The position numbers and the translations under genes are program-made. Below the pieces are notes generated by a model. The model worked only from the letters and a program-made list of their open reading frames with translations. It had not been told where the DNA came from and searched no databases. From Mucilaginibacter frigoritolerans (GTDB lineage Bacteria; Bacteroidota; Bacteroidia; Sphingobacteriales; Sphingobacteriaceae): DNA of 64,000 nt. Where the stretch lies: assembly GCF_007830615.1 (NCBI RefSeq), contig NZ_VLLI01000004.1, positions 124,001 through 188,000 of the forward strand, read 5' to 3'. How positions within the stretch are numbered: the stretch's first letter is position 1; each line of letters begins with the position of its first letter. Positions 16,953 to 24,637 of the stretch are shown here, one piece after another.

Positions 16953-17492
16953 TTATTTAACCTTAACAGGTACTGCTAAGTTTTCCCAAAGTATTACAAA
17001 GCCTTTTGAATCAATTTTAAAGGTTAAAGCCTCAGTAAATTCTTTAGATTTCATTGAGCTTACGGTTACTTTTAAAACATCTTTTGATGGATCATCATTT
17101 GCTGAACCGCCATTTTTAATTCCCCATTGATTAGTTACGGAGTTAAATATAATAGTCCACTCTTTTTCTCCTGGAGTTGCAAATACACTGTATTTGCCTG
17201 CAGGTAAAGTTTTGCCTTCAATTTTTAAGTCTTGGTTGCTTTCAAACGTGGTCATTTGGTTAGCCCCTAAGCGCCAAACTTTGTCGTAAGGTACTAAGCC
17301 GCCCCAAATTTTACGCCCCCTTACTGAAGGGCTGCCATAAGAAATTTTAACAGATGCACCACTAATAGTTCCGCTAACACTATCACGTGGGCTTGCCGGT
17401 TTTTTAGCCATGTTTTGGGCCGTAGCTACTGACGATACTAAAAAAGCAAATGCAACCAGGGCAAATGCTTTTAATAAAAATAACTTTTTCAT
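16953..17492 (-). CDS. DUF2911 domain-containing secreted protein
   Basis: 179 residues with a Sec signal peptide (MKKLFLLKAFALVAFAFLVS..ATA). The DUF2911 landmarks are SGASVKISYGSPSVRGRKIW, GGLVPYDKVWRLGANQMTTF, LPAGKYSVFATPGEKEWTII and FNSVTNQWG. Members are small beta-sandwich proteins secreted by Bacteroidota, with no assigned function. The length is normal. It is followed by a strong terminator. Confidence 0.9.
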   Translation of the reverse strand: MKKLFLLKAFALVAFAFLVSSVATAQNMAKKPASPRDSVSGTISGASVKISYGSPSVRGRKIWGGLVPYDKVWRLGANQMTTFESNQDLKIEGKTLPAGKYSVFATPGEKEWTIIFNSVTNQWGIKNGGSANDDPSKDVLKVTVSSMKSKEFTEALTFKIDSKGFVILWENLAVPVKVK

Positions 17493-17706
17493 AAATATTA
17501 AGCTGTTGGTTTAAAATTGGGATAAATATATGCTGAAATAGCAACTTTATATAGTGGACTGTTAAATATGATTTTAGTTACACAATATTTATTTTTTAGT
17601 TAACAGTACAGATATTAAAAACCAATAAAGTGTTTTATTGTTTGAAATAAAGAGTCATAGTGCAGTTAGGAATTGACCGAAAGGTTAAACAATTGTTGTG
17701 ATTTTG

Positions 17707-17735
17707 GCCTCATGTCAGCTGGCATGGGGCTTTTT
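17707..17735 (+). terminator. Intrinsic terminator in a leader region
   Basis: Stem GCCTCATG / CATGGGGC (one G-T pair), 8-base loop, then five T. It sits in the 340-base gap between the divergent DUF2911 and GT39 genes, 97 bases before the GT39 start. There is no ORF upstream on this strand, so it may be an attenuator of the GT39 transcript or the end of a small RNA. Confidence 0.55.
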
Positions 17736-17792
17736 GTTAGCTGTACATAATTTTATTTCTATAATCAGCATTTAGCGGAGTATGCCATATAT

Positions 17793-17822
17793 TTGCCCAA
17801 CATACTACCAGTAGTAGGGCAA
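17793..17822 (+). promoter_or_regulatory. Nested palindrome just before the GT39 start codon
   Basis: TTGCCC ... GGGCAA encloses TACTAC-CA-GTAGTA. The repeat ends 10 bases before the ATG at 17833, where a ribosome binds. It could be an operator or a stem that hides the start; only the symmetry supports it. Confidence 0.35.
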
Positions 17823-17832
17823 CCAATTGTAA

Positions 17833-19485
17833 ATGAATGATTCTAAAAAAATAGTATACTTTTTAATATTTGTATTAGCACTTATAATAAATTTTGCTGG
17901 TATTAATCTTGACTTTTTTTCTGATGATCAGGGGTTATATGCTTCGATAGCTAAAAACTTGCTTCATAAAAAAGAGTTTTTTCAATTATTTACCTATAAT
18001 CAGGACTGGCTGGATAAGCCACATTTCCCGTTTTGGATGATATTGGTAAGCTTTAAATTATTTGGTGTAAGTACCTGGGCATACCGCTTGCCGGCTATGC
18101 TGTTTTTTTGCCTTAGTCTTCTTTATACCTATCTTTTAGCAAGTAAATATTATGGCCGGGAAATAGCTGCCATAGCTGTGCTGATATTGATGACCGCGCT
18201 GCATGTAATGCTTTCCAACACAGATATAAGGGCCGAGCCTTATTTAATGGCCTTAATTACAGGCAGTATTTATCACATCAGCCAGCTCGAAAATAGGTTT
18301 ACCATAGCCGATCTCTTTTTGGCCGCATTGCTTACCGCATGTGCCTTAATGACCAAAGGGCTATTTGTTATTATTGCTATTTACGGAAGCTTAGTCGGGC
18401 AATTAATATTTCAGAAAAGGTTTAAAGAACTCTTTAAGCTAAAATGGCTAATGTTGGGATTACTCACCGTTGTATTTACCCTGCCTGAGCTTTATTCTTT
18501 GTACCTGCAATTTGATCTTCATCCCGAAAAAACTGTTTTTGGGGTACACAATGTATCAGGTATAAAATGGTTTTTATGGGACAGTCAGTTTGGTCGGTTT
18601 GTAAATAATGGCCCTATTAGCCGTAAAGCATCCGGAAGTGTATTTTTTTTCGTTCATACCTTGTTATGGGCCTTTGGACCGTGGTGCCTGATTTTTTACT
18701 ATGTGCTTTTTAAAAACATAAAGGATATTTTTAAAGGTAAAAAGCTAGCCGAGTATTATTCTTTATGCGGGGGAGGGCTATTGCTGTTGCTGTTTTCATT
18801 GTCGCGCTTTCAGTTGCCGTTTTATACCAATGCCGTTTTTCCGTTATTTGCAATTATAACAGCGCCATTCTGTTACAATCAAATAAGTCGTTCCGAAGCA
18901 AAATTCAGGCTTGCTGCACAATGGATTTATATAGTGCTGTTAACTATTATTGTTATCGTTCTTAATTTTTTATTAAGGCCTGCTCACGATATATTTTTTG
19001 GAGCTGATTGTATTTTGTTGGGAATCTTTGTGATTTTCATCCCGATAAATTTTAAAGAGGCTTACAAAAAAACCTTCTTTTTTAGTATTGCTTCAGCCTT
19101 ATTCGTTTGCTTTTATTTGAATGCTATTATCTATAGGGTAATTATTCCCTATAAGGGTGAAATAACGGCTGCAGAATATGCTAACCTAAAGCCATTAAGT
19201 AATTTTCCGGTTTATTCGCTTAAAGCAGGAAACAATATTTTTCAGTTTTATTGCAACAAATCTGTTGACCTGATACCTTTAGATCAATTTAATAAATTTA
19301 CACCCAAAGAAGCGTCTCTCTTTTATGCTGATCAGCAATCGGTAAATTATCTGACACAAATACATACCCCTTTCAGAATAGTAAGATCATTTATTGATTA
19401 TCCGCAAGAAAACATTTTGCCTGCATTTATTAATAAATCAACAAGGTATAAAGTGCTTGATCATGTTTATTTAATAACCAAATAA
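17833..19485 (+). CDS. ArnT-like glycosyltransferase family 39 protein, copy 1
   Basis: 550 residues with about 11-12 transmembrane segments. GT39/GT-C landmarks: an acidic pair in the first periplasmic loop (FFSDDQGLYASIAKN), then QDWLDKPHFPFWMI, NTDIRAEPYLMAL and MTKGLF. GT-C enzymes move a sugar from a polyprenyl-phosphate donor onto lipid A, glycans or protein on the outer face of the inner membrane. A paralogue with the same motifs lies at 60090. It directly precedes the convergent peptide-export block, but whether it acts on that peptide is unknown. Confidence 0.85.
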   Translation: MNDSKKIVYFLIFVLALIINFAGINLDFFSDDQGLYASIAKNLLHKKEFFQLFTYNQDWLDKPHFPFWMILVSFKLFGVSTWAYRLPAMLFFCLSLLYTYLLASKYYGREIAAIAVLILMTALHVMLSNTDIRAEPYLMALITGSIYHISQLENRFTIADLFLAALLTACALMTKGLFVIIAIYGSLVGQLIFQKRFKELFKLKWLMLGLLTVVFTLPELYSLYLQFDLHPEKTVFGVHNVSGIKWFLWDSQFGRFVNNGPISRKASGSVFFFVHTLLWAFGPWCLIFYYVLFKNIKDIFKGKKLAEYYSLCGGGLLLLLFSLSRFQLPFYTNAVFPLFAIITAPFCYNQISRSEAKFRLAAQWIYIVLLTIIVIVLNFLLRPAHDIFFGADCILLGIFVIFIPINFKEAYKKTFFFSIASALFVCFYLNAIIYRVIIPYKGEITAAEYANLKPLSNFPVYSLKAGNNIFQFYCNKSVDLIPLDQFNKFTPKEASLFYADQQSVNYLTQIHTPFRIVRSFIDYPQENILPAFINKSTRYKVLDHVYLITK

Positions 19486-19523
19486 TTTGTATATAATAAA
19501 ATATTAAACCGTAATGATGTATT

Positions 19524-20825
19524 TTATTTATTGCTTATGATTTTAAAGAAATCGCGGGTAAGACGTTGTAATATGGTAGCATCCTGTGTGATAATCTCCG
19601 CATCTGCCATCATTCCCTGTTTTAAGATGATGGGTTTTTTAAGATCGGAGGTATTTTTTATTTTAAAATCAACCTTTGATATAAATACGCTGTCTTTGAA
19701 AGGGATATCTGAAATATACCTTATTCGCCCTCTTATCATCCCATATTCTTCAAACGGATAGCTTCTTAGTTTTACCAATACCTGTTGCCCTTCTTTTACC
19801 TTACCCATGTTGCCCTGTGATATGGCCATTTCCCCAAAAAAAGCTTCGTTCCCGGGGTTAATGTAAAATACCTCCTGGTTGGGAGTAAGCACCTGGTTTT
19901 CCTGTATAATGCCTGCAAATGAAAGCTTACCGCTTTGCGATGCCACCAATACATACCTGCTTTTCCAATCTTCGGCAGTACTGATCAGGCTGTTAAGTGC
20001 CTGTAGGAATTTTCCTTTTTCTTCCTGTACCTGGTTGTCCAGTTCCAATATTTCGCCTTGTTTGGCAGTATAGTTATTGGCCCCTGTAATTAAAGCCGAT
20101 TCGGTTTGTGCCAATGGTGTTTTTTTTGCCAGATATTTACTTTCTTCCTGCCTTAACTCCGCTAAGGTTTCAACCTTTTGCTGGGTGAGTTTTTTGTGCA
20201 TTTCATATTCATCGCTGGCCAAATTAAAATCCCTTTGCTCAATAGATTTTTCAACCTCCAGCTGCTGTTGTTGCTGTGCTAGATTAGCCAGGTCTTTCTG
20301 GAGGTAAGTTTTCTTTTTTAGTAAAAAACCATTTTCAACGGATGATTTATAGGCTAGATATTCCTGGAAAAATACCTGATAAGCTGATTGTAACTCACCG
20401 AACTGCAAATTGTCGGCCTGGTTAAAAAGTGCAGTGCCCAGTGTTTTGTTTTGTAAAACTTCAGACTGCATTGTTTTCAGATTAGTAAGTAGGGCGAGCA
20501 CTTTTGTGTGATTAGCCGTACTTTCCAGATAGCCCAGTGGCTGCCCGGTTTTAACCATTTCGTTTTCTGCTACCAGTAGTTTAACCAGTTTTCCCGATAT
20601 TTTTGATACCACTGGTTTAGGTGAGTTGGGTGAATCAACCTTTAATTGTGCTTTCACAATATCCGGATAACGGATAAATGCCGAGAGACCGATAATCAAT
20701 ACCAAAACGCCAAAAAACATGGTGATGCCATATCTAAGCACCCACGAAGGTACTGCAGTAATAATGTCCTGCATATCTTCGGTATGCCGGGCGGTTTCAT
20801 TATCGTAATTATATATGGATGGCAT
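19524..20825 (-). CDS. HlyD-family periplasmic adaptor of a peptide exporter
   Basis: 433 residues. One N-terminal transmembrane helix (about residues 29-50) is followed by a lipoyl/barrel-sandwich segment (VVSKISGKLVKLLVAENEMV), a long coiled coil (about 140-280, rich in Q, E, K and L), the second lipoyl half (SGKLSFAGIIQENQVLTP) and a beta-barrel (MGKVKEGQQVLVKLRSYPFE). This is the membrane-fusion partner used with C39-peptidase ABC transporters in type I-like peptide export. It lies 51 bases downstream of that transporter gene on the same strand. The TolC partner is not adjacent; the one at 43429 belongs to the RND operon. Confidence 0.88.
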   Translation of the reverse strand: MPSIYNYDNETARHTEDMQDIITAVPSWVLRYGITMFFGVLVLIIGLSAFIRYPDIVKAQLKVDSPNSPKPVVSKISGKLVKLLVAENEMVKTGQPLGYLESTANHTKVLALLTNLKTMQSEVLQNKTLGTALFNQADNLQFGELQSAYQVFFQEYLAYKSSVENGFLLKKKTYLQKDLANLAQQQQQLEVEKSIEQRDFNLASDEYEMHKKLTQQKVETLAELRQEESKYLAKKTPLAQTESALITGANNYTAKQGEILELDNQVQEEKGKFLQALNSLISTAEDWKSRYVLVASQSGKLSFAGIIQENQVLTPNQEVFYINPGNEAFFGEMAISQGNMGKVKEGQQVLVKLRSYPFEEYGMIRGRIRYISDIPFKDSVFISKVDFKIKNTSDLKKPIILKQGMMADAEIITQDATILQRLTRDFFKIISNK

Positions 20826-20876
20826 TGAAAATTGATTTAAATAAATGTGACGTAAATAAAATTAGCCGGTAGTTTA

Positions 20877-23054
20877 TCAGGTTCCTAATTCCAGTTGATT
20901 TTTGACCAATTTATAATAGTCACCTTTTAAAGCGGTTAAGTCATAGTGGGTGCCTTGTTCAATTATGCGTCCTTTATCCAGCACAATAATGTTATCGGCA
21001 TTGCTAACAGTACTTAGCCTGTGTGCAACAATAATTACTGTGCGACCTGTAAAAAACTCCTGCAAGTTGTTCATAATCACCCGCTCGTTATTGGCATCGA
21101 GGGCATTAGTAGCCTCATCAAAAAATATGTATTGCGGGTCTTTGTAAACAGCACGTGCAATAAGCATTCGCTGCCTTTGTCCCTGGCTTATGCCGTTACC
21201 TTCAGAACCTATTTTGGTGTTTAGTCCCAGCGGCAAATCATCAATAAAATCCTGAATATTGGCAACCTTTATGGCGTGCCTTAATTTAACCTTGTCAGGG
21301 TATTCATCGCCAACGGCTATATTACGTTCAATGCTATCCGAAAAAATAAAACCATCCTGCATTACCACACCACACTGACCGCGCCATGTTTTAAAACTAA
21401 TATTGCTGATCAATTGCTCCCCAACCTTTATATCGCCTTTTTGTGGCTCATAAAAACGGAGCAGTAGTTTAAGTATGGTTGTTTTTCCGCTGCCGCTCAT
21501 GCCAACAATAGCTGTTGTTTTACCTTGCGGAATATGGAGATCAATATTTTCCAGTACAGGTTCGTTACCTGCACCCGGATAACGAAAGGTGAGATTGCTG
21601 ATGGTTAAACTTTTATTTTCAGGAATGTTATTATTCCACTCTTTTCCGGCAGGTTCCTCATCAGCCATTTGGTGGATCTCGTTTAAACGTTCCAGACTTA
21701 TTTTAGCATCCTGAAAGCTTTGTATAAAACCCAGTAATTGCTCAATAGGGCTGCTGAGCTGACCAACAATATATTGCACAGCCACCATTGCTCCCAAGGT
21801 TAAGTTACCGTTTATTACCGCTTCGGCACTTAAAAAAGTTATAAATATGTTTTTACCTTCATTAATAAAAGTTGCACCACCCTGTTGATATTGACTAAGG
21901 GCCAGTGATTTTACGTTAAATTTAAATAAGCGGGCTTGTATGTGCTCCCATTCCCAGCGTTTTTGCTGCTCGCAGTTGTTTAGTTTTATTTCCTGCATAC
22001 CGCCTATGAGCTGTATAATGCTGCTTTGGTTTTTGGCAGCAACTTCAAAACTTTTATAATTGAGCGCCCGACGACGGCTTAAAAAAAGTATTATCCAACA
22101 GGTATAAAGTATACTGCTTAAGGCGTAAACGAAAAATATGGTAATATTATAGTAAGCCAGTACAACCGAAAAAACCAGCAGGTTAAACATGGAGAATATG
22201 GTAGTTAAGGTTGACCCTGTTAAAAATGATTGAATGCTGCGCTGGTCATTCATGCGCTGCATAATATCGCCGGTCATTTTGGTATCAAAAAAGCTCATGG
22301 GTAGTTTCATGAGTTTAATTAAAAAGTCGGTTAAGATAGATATATTGATCCGGGTACTGATATGCAGTAATATCCACGAGCGTATAAACTCCACACTTGC
22401 CCTGCCTATAATGAGCGCTATTTGGGCTATAAGAATAATATAAATAAAGCCCAGGTTACGGGTGTTAATGCCAATATCAACAATTGATTGTGTTAAAAAT
22501 GGTGTAATTAACTGCAACAGGCTGCCAATACCCAAACCGAACAATAATTGTATAACCAGCTTGCGGTATATAATTAAATATCGCAGCAGGAACGACCAGC
22601 GTACTTCACTGCTTTTTTCATCCTCCTGTTCATAAAACTGAGGCGATGGGGTAAGCAGCAGGGCAATGCCCTCGTTTGTTTCTTTATCTCCAAGCCAGTT
22701 GCGGGTAAAGTCGGCCTCGTCAATAGTAATTAACCCGGTTGCAGGGTCAGCAAGGTAATATTTATGATTTTTAATCTTATAAAGTACAACAAAATGGTAT
22801 TGCCGCCAATGCAAAATACAAGGCAGTTCGGCTTGTTTTAATTGTTCGGTAGTTATTTTAACTCCCAATGAACGGAAACCTATTTTTTCGGCGGCATCAC
22901 TTATACCTAAAAGGGAAACGCCCTCACGGTTAATTTCACAAAGCTTATTTAGCGTTTGTTGCTTAAAGTTACGCCCGTAATGTTTGGCAATCATACGGAG
23001 GCAAGTTGGACCGCAGTCCATGGCATCAAATTGTTTATAGAATTTAAAACTCAT
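20877..23054 (-). CDS. C39-peptidase-containing ABC transporter (peptide processing and export)
   Basis: 725 residues: C39 peptidase (1-130), six-helix transmembrane domain (about 150-450), ATPase (about 490-720). The catalytic triad is visible: C14 in FDAMDC14GPTC, H87 in QYHFVV and D103 in LADPATG, so leader cleavage should be active. In the ATPase: Walker A GMSGSGKTT, signature SQGQRQR, Walker B YIFFDEATNALD and the switch AHRLSTV. Such transporters cut precursors after a double-glycine-type leader and export the core. The start overlaps the end of the DUF6625 gene by 11 bases, so translation is coupled. The GG-leader precursor at 24015 is the obvious substrate. Confidence 0.93.
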   Translation of the reverse strand: MSFKFYKQFDAMDCGPTCLRMIAKHYGRNFKQQTLNKLCEINREGVSLLGISDAAEKIGFRSLGVKITTEQLKQAELPCILHWRQYHFVVLYKIKNHKYYLADPATGLITIDEADFTRNWLGDKETNEGIALLLTPSPQFYEQEDEKSSEVRWSFLLRYLIIYRKLVIQLLFGLGIGSLLQLITPFLTQSIVDIGINTRNLGFIYIILIAQIALIIGRASVEFIRSWILLHISTRINISILTDFLIKLMKLPMSFFDTKMTGDIMQRMNDQRSIQSFLTGSTLTTIFSMFNLLVFSVVLAYYNITIFFVYALSSILYTCWIILFLSRRRALNYKSFEVAAKNQSSIIQLIGGMQEIKLNNCEQQKRWEWEHIQARLFKFNVKSLALSQYQQGGATFINEGKNIFITFLSAEAVINGNLTLGAMVAVQYIVGQLSSPIEQLLGFIQSFQDAKISLERLNEIHQMADEEPAGKEWNNNIPENKSLTISNLTFRYPGAGNEPVLENIDLHIPQGKTTAIVGMSGSGKTTILKLLLRFYEPQKGDIKVGEQLISNISFKTWRGQCGVVMQDGFIFSDSIERNIAVGDEYPDKVKLRHAIKVANIQDFIDDLPLGLNTKIGSEGNGISQGQRQRMLIARAVYKDPQYIFFDEATNALDANNERVIMNNLQEFFTGRTVIIVAHRLSTVSNADNIIVLDKGRIIEQGTHYDLTALKGDYYKLVKNQLELGT

Positions 23055-23910
23055 TGATTATCAGTTTAGGATTTTTACAATGATATATTTTAGAAGGGCT
23101 GATTTTAAATAAATCAGGTATAGCCTCCTTCTTTAATGTTTGAATATACTGTTTTTTAAAGTAGATAAGGTGATAAAGCAGTATTTCATACTTATTACGG
23201 TAATACATTTTTCCAGTTTCCCATTTTAATTTTCCGGGCAAGCCTTCAATAATAAAGAATTCAAAAAATGGTTTTATATAATTTTCGGCTTCTAGTCTTT
23301 TAACTACATGCATCATGCTTTCAATGCGTGTAGGTACCTGGTGCCATTCTTTTCCTTCGGTAAAAGCATCATGAGCAAAGTTGGTTTCGTCAAAACAATA
23401 ATGATGATAACTGGTAAATACCATTTTATAATCCTTACTGTGTAAAAACAGTGTGTTTATTTTAGGGATGTTTTTATAAAGAAGAAAACATCCGGAAAGC
23501 CAATCGTGCCTTACGCTTATCAACTCGTAATTGCTGAGTAATTCATCGGTGATGAACTCGCGTATATCTCCAAAAATAATATCTATATCGCAATGGCCCC
23601 AAAAATCATAATCTTTTAAAATATCCGAAAAAATGACTCCATAAGCAGGTTTAAAATCACATAGTTTATAGCCGTATTGAATGTCGACTTCAAAACCTAA
23701 TTTGGCCGAGGCTAAATCGCTTATGTTTTTTAATGTTGAGGGGATGATTTTTACATTCTTTGACGTTTCTTTCTTATAGTCATTATCGTCTATATAAACA
23801 AAAAAATCAACAGAAGGGTTGTATTTGCACGAGTGTACAAAATAATCGAAATACCAGGGTAGCTTCCCAAAATAACAAACCAGTAATGCAATTTTCTTCT
23901 TAGTTGTCAT
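23044..23910 (-). CDS. DUF6625 family protein (glycosyltransferase-like)
   Basis: 288 residues from the ATG at 23910; the longer ORF adds a TTG-initiated 11-residue extension. The N-terminal Rossmann-like strand reads KIALLVCYFGKLPWYFDYF, then a D-containing motif GHCDIDIIFGDIREFI, equivalent to the DxD metal/nucleotide-sugar site of GT-A enzymes. DUF6625 proteins look like small glycosyltransferases and are often found with surface-sugar or RiPP genes. Here the gene lies between the Cys-rich precursor and its exporter. It might glycosylate the peptide, as in glycocins; that is inference. Confidence 0.75.
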   Translation of the reverse strand: MTTKKKIALLVCYFGKLPWYFDYFVHSCKYNPSVDFFVYIDDNDYKKETSKNVKIIPSTLKNISDLASAKLGFEVDIQYGYKLCDFKPAYGVIFSDILKDYDFWGHCDIDIIFGDIREFITDELLSNYELISVRHDWLSGCFLLYKNIPKINTLFLHSKDYKMVFTSYHHYCFDETNFAHDAFTEGKEWHQVPTRIESMMHVVKRLEAENYIKPFFEFFIIEGLPGKLKWETGKMYYRNKYEILLYHLIYFKKQYIQTLKKEAIPDLFKISPSKIYHCKNPKLIINEF

Positions 23911-23963
23911 ATAAAATAAGCCTTGAGTTTTGCAATACTGCACAAAAGAGAACTTTAATAATT

Positions 23964-23998
23964 TAATAAAAAGGCCACCCCAGGGCAGCCTTTTATTA
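23964..23998 (-). terminator. Hairpin terminator/attenuator after the precursor gene
   Basis: Minus strand: AATAAAAGGC ... GCC TTTTTATTA, an AT/GC inverted repeat beginning 17 bases after the precursor stop. Placed between the precursor and the DUF6625/exporter genes, it could set a high precursor-to-transporter mRNA ratio by partial read-through. Confidence 0.65.
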
Positions 23999-24014
23999 AA
24001 TTAAAATAGTACCC

Positions 24015-24311
24015 TTAGCAGGTGCAATCTGAATTAGTGCTTACAGTACTTGAATAGCCTGCAGTATAGCATGCCTGTAACTGGCCTTCAGAATTGCAGG
24101 TAGTGGCCAACGTGGTACCTATATTTGCACCTGAGCTATTGCGACAGTAAACTAACACAGAGTTTACACAATTTGGGGCGCATGGAATTGGGCAGCCGCC
24201 ACCGGTACCACCACCACCGCCGCCACCGCTACTGCCGGCCATGATGTTTCTTAACTCAGTTCTGCTTAAGGCATTCTTTACGCCTTTAAAGCTCAATTTT
24301 TTTGTTCTCAT
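24015..24311 (-). CDS. GG-leader natural-product precursor, Gly-rich and with eight cysteines
   Basis: 98 residues. The leader (1-26) has the Bacteroidota GG-precursor pattern: MRTKKLSFKGVKNALSR, then TELRNIMAG, with cleavage expected after A25-G26 (TIGR04149-like). The core begins SSGGGGGGGTGGG, a flexible glycine spacer, and then carries cysteines at 40, 44, 48, 56, 72, 81, 96 and 98, ending CTC. Eight cysteines would allow four disulfides. There is no lanthipeptide dehydratase, cyclase or radical SAM gene nearby, but a VKOR-DsbA fusion lies directly upstream. I therefore read it as a disulfide-rich exported peptide. Function (bacteriocin, signal or adhesin) is unknown. Confidence 0.8.
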   Translation of the reverse strand: MRTKKLSFKGVKNALSRTELRNIMAGSSGGGGGGGTGGGCPIPCAPNCVNSVLVYCRNSSGANIGTTLATTCNSEGQLQACYTAGYSSTVSTNSDCTC

Positions 24312-24342
24312 TGTTTTTAGATATTGAGTTGATTAATAAATC

Positions 24343-24359
24343 ACCGGCGTCGCCCCGGT
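24343..24359 (-). promoter_or_regulatory. GC-rich hairpin in the precursor 5' leader
   Basis: ACCGG ... CCGGT with a 7-base GC-rich centre, 32 bases upstream of the precursor ATG, in otherwise AT-rich sequence. Possible RNA structure affecting translation. Confidence 0.4.
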
Positions 24360-24368
24360 TACAAAACG

Positions 24369-24412
24369 GCATGTATTGAAAAGGGCATGCTCCTTTACTT
24401 TTGCGCATAAGT
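24369..24412 (-). repeat. Imperfect 44-bp direct repeat, copy A (proximal to precursor)
   Basis: Shares GCATGTA-TG-AAA-G-GCATG-TCCTTT-CTTT-GCGCATAAGT with copy B at 24576-24618, differing at a few bases and two single-base gaps. On the minus strand it contains an ATG (24408) that opens a 40-codon ORF ending inside the precursor start (stop at 24286). Whether it is coding or regulatory is open. Confidence 0.6.
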
Positions 24413-24575
24413 GCCTTTGGCTTTTCAGATAGCCCTTTAATATTTTATAGTTAGATGTTTTTACGACTTGCTGATTACTTAATCAGGGTTTGGTTAACTA
24501 TGTATATTTCTTGATATGTTGTAAGCTCCGCTAATAATTCAGATATTTACTAATGCCACGCTTTCAATTTAAGCA

Positions 24576-24618
24576 GCATGTAATGTAAAGTGCATGTTCC
24601 TTTGCTTTGCGCATAAGT
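24576..24618 (-). repeat. Imperfect direct repeat, copy B (just after the VKOR fusion gene)
   Basis: Second copy of the unit at 24369-24412; it begins 20 bases after the stop of the VKOR-DsbA gene. A single-base gap relative to copy A breaks the short reading frame, which argues for a non-coding role. The 160 bases between the copies hold no gene. Confidence 0.6.
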
Positions 24619-24637
24619 ATTGTTTGTTGCAACGCTT

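Noticed and set aside
24015..24311. Lanthipeptide or radical-SAM-modified peptide reading of the precursor
   Set aside because: No dehydratase, cyclase or radical SAM enzyme lies within the block. The cysteine-rich core next to a VKOR-DsbA fusion fits disulfides better.
24369..24618. CRISPR array or phage attachment site at the direct repeats
   Set aside because: Only two imperfect copies with about 160 bases between, no cas genes and no integrase.
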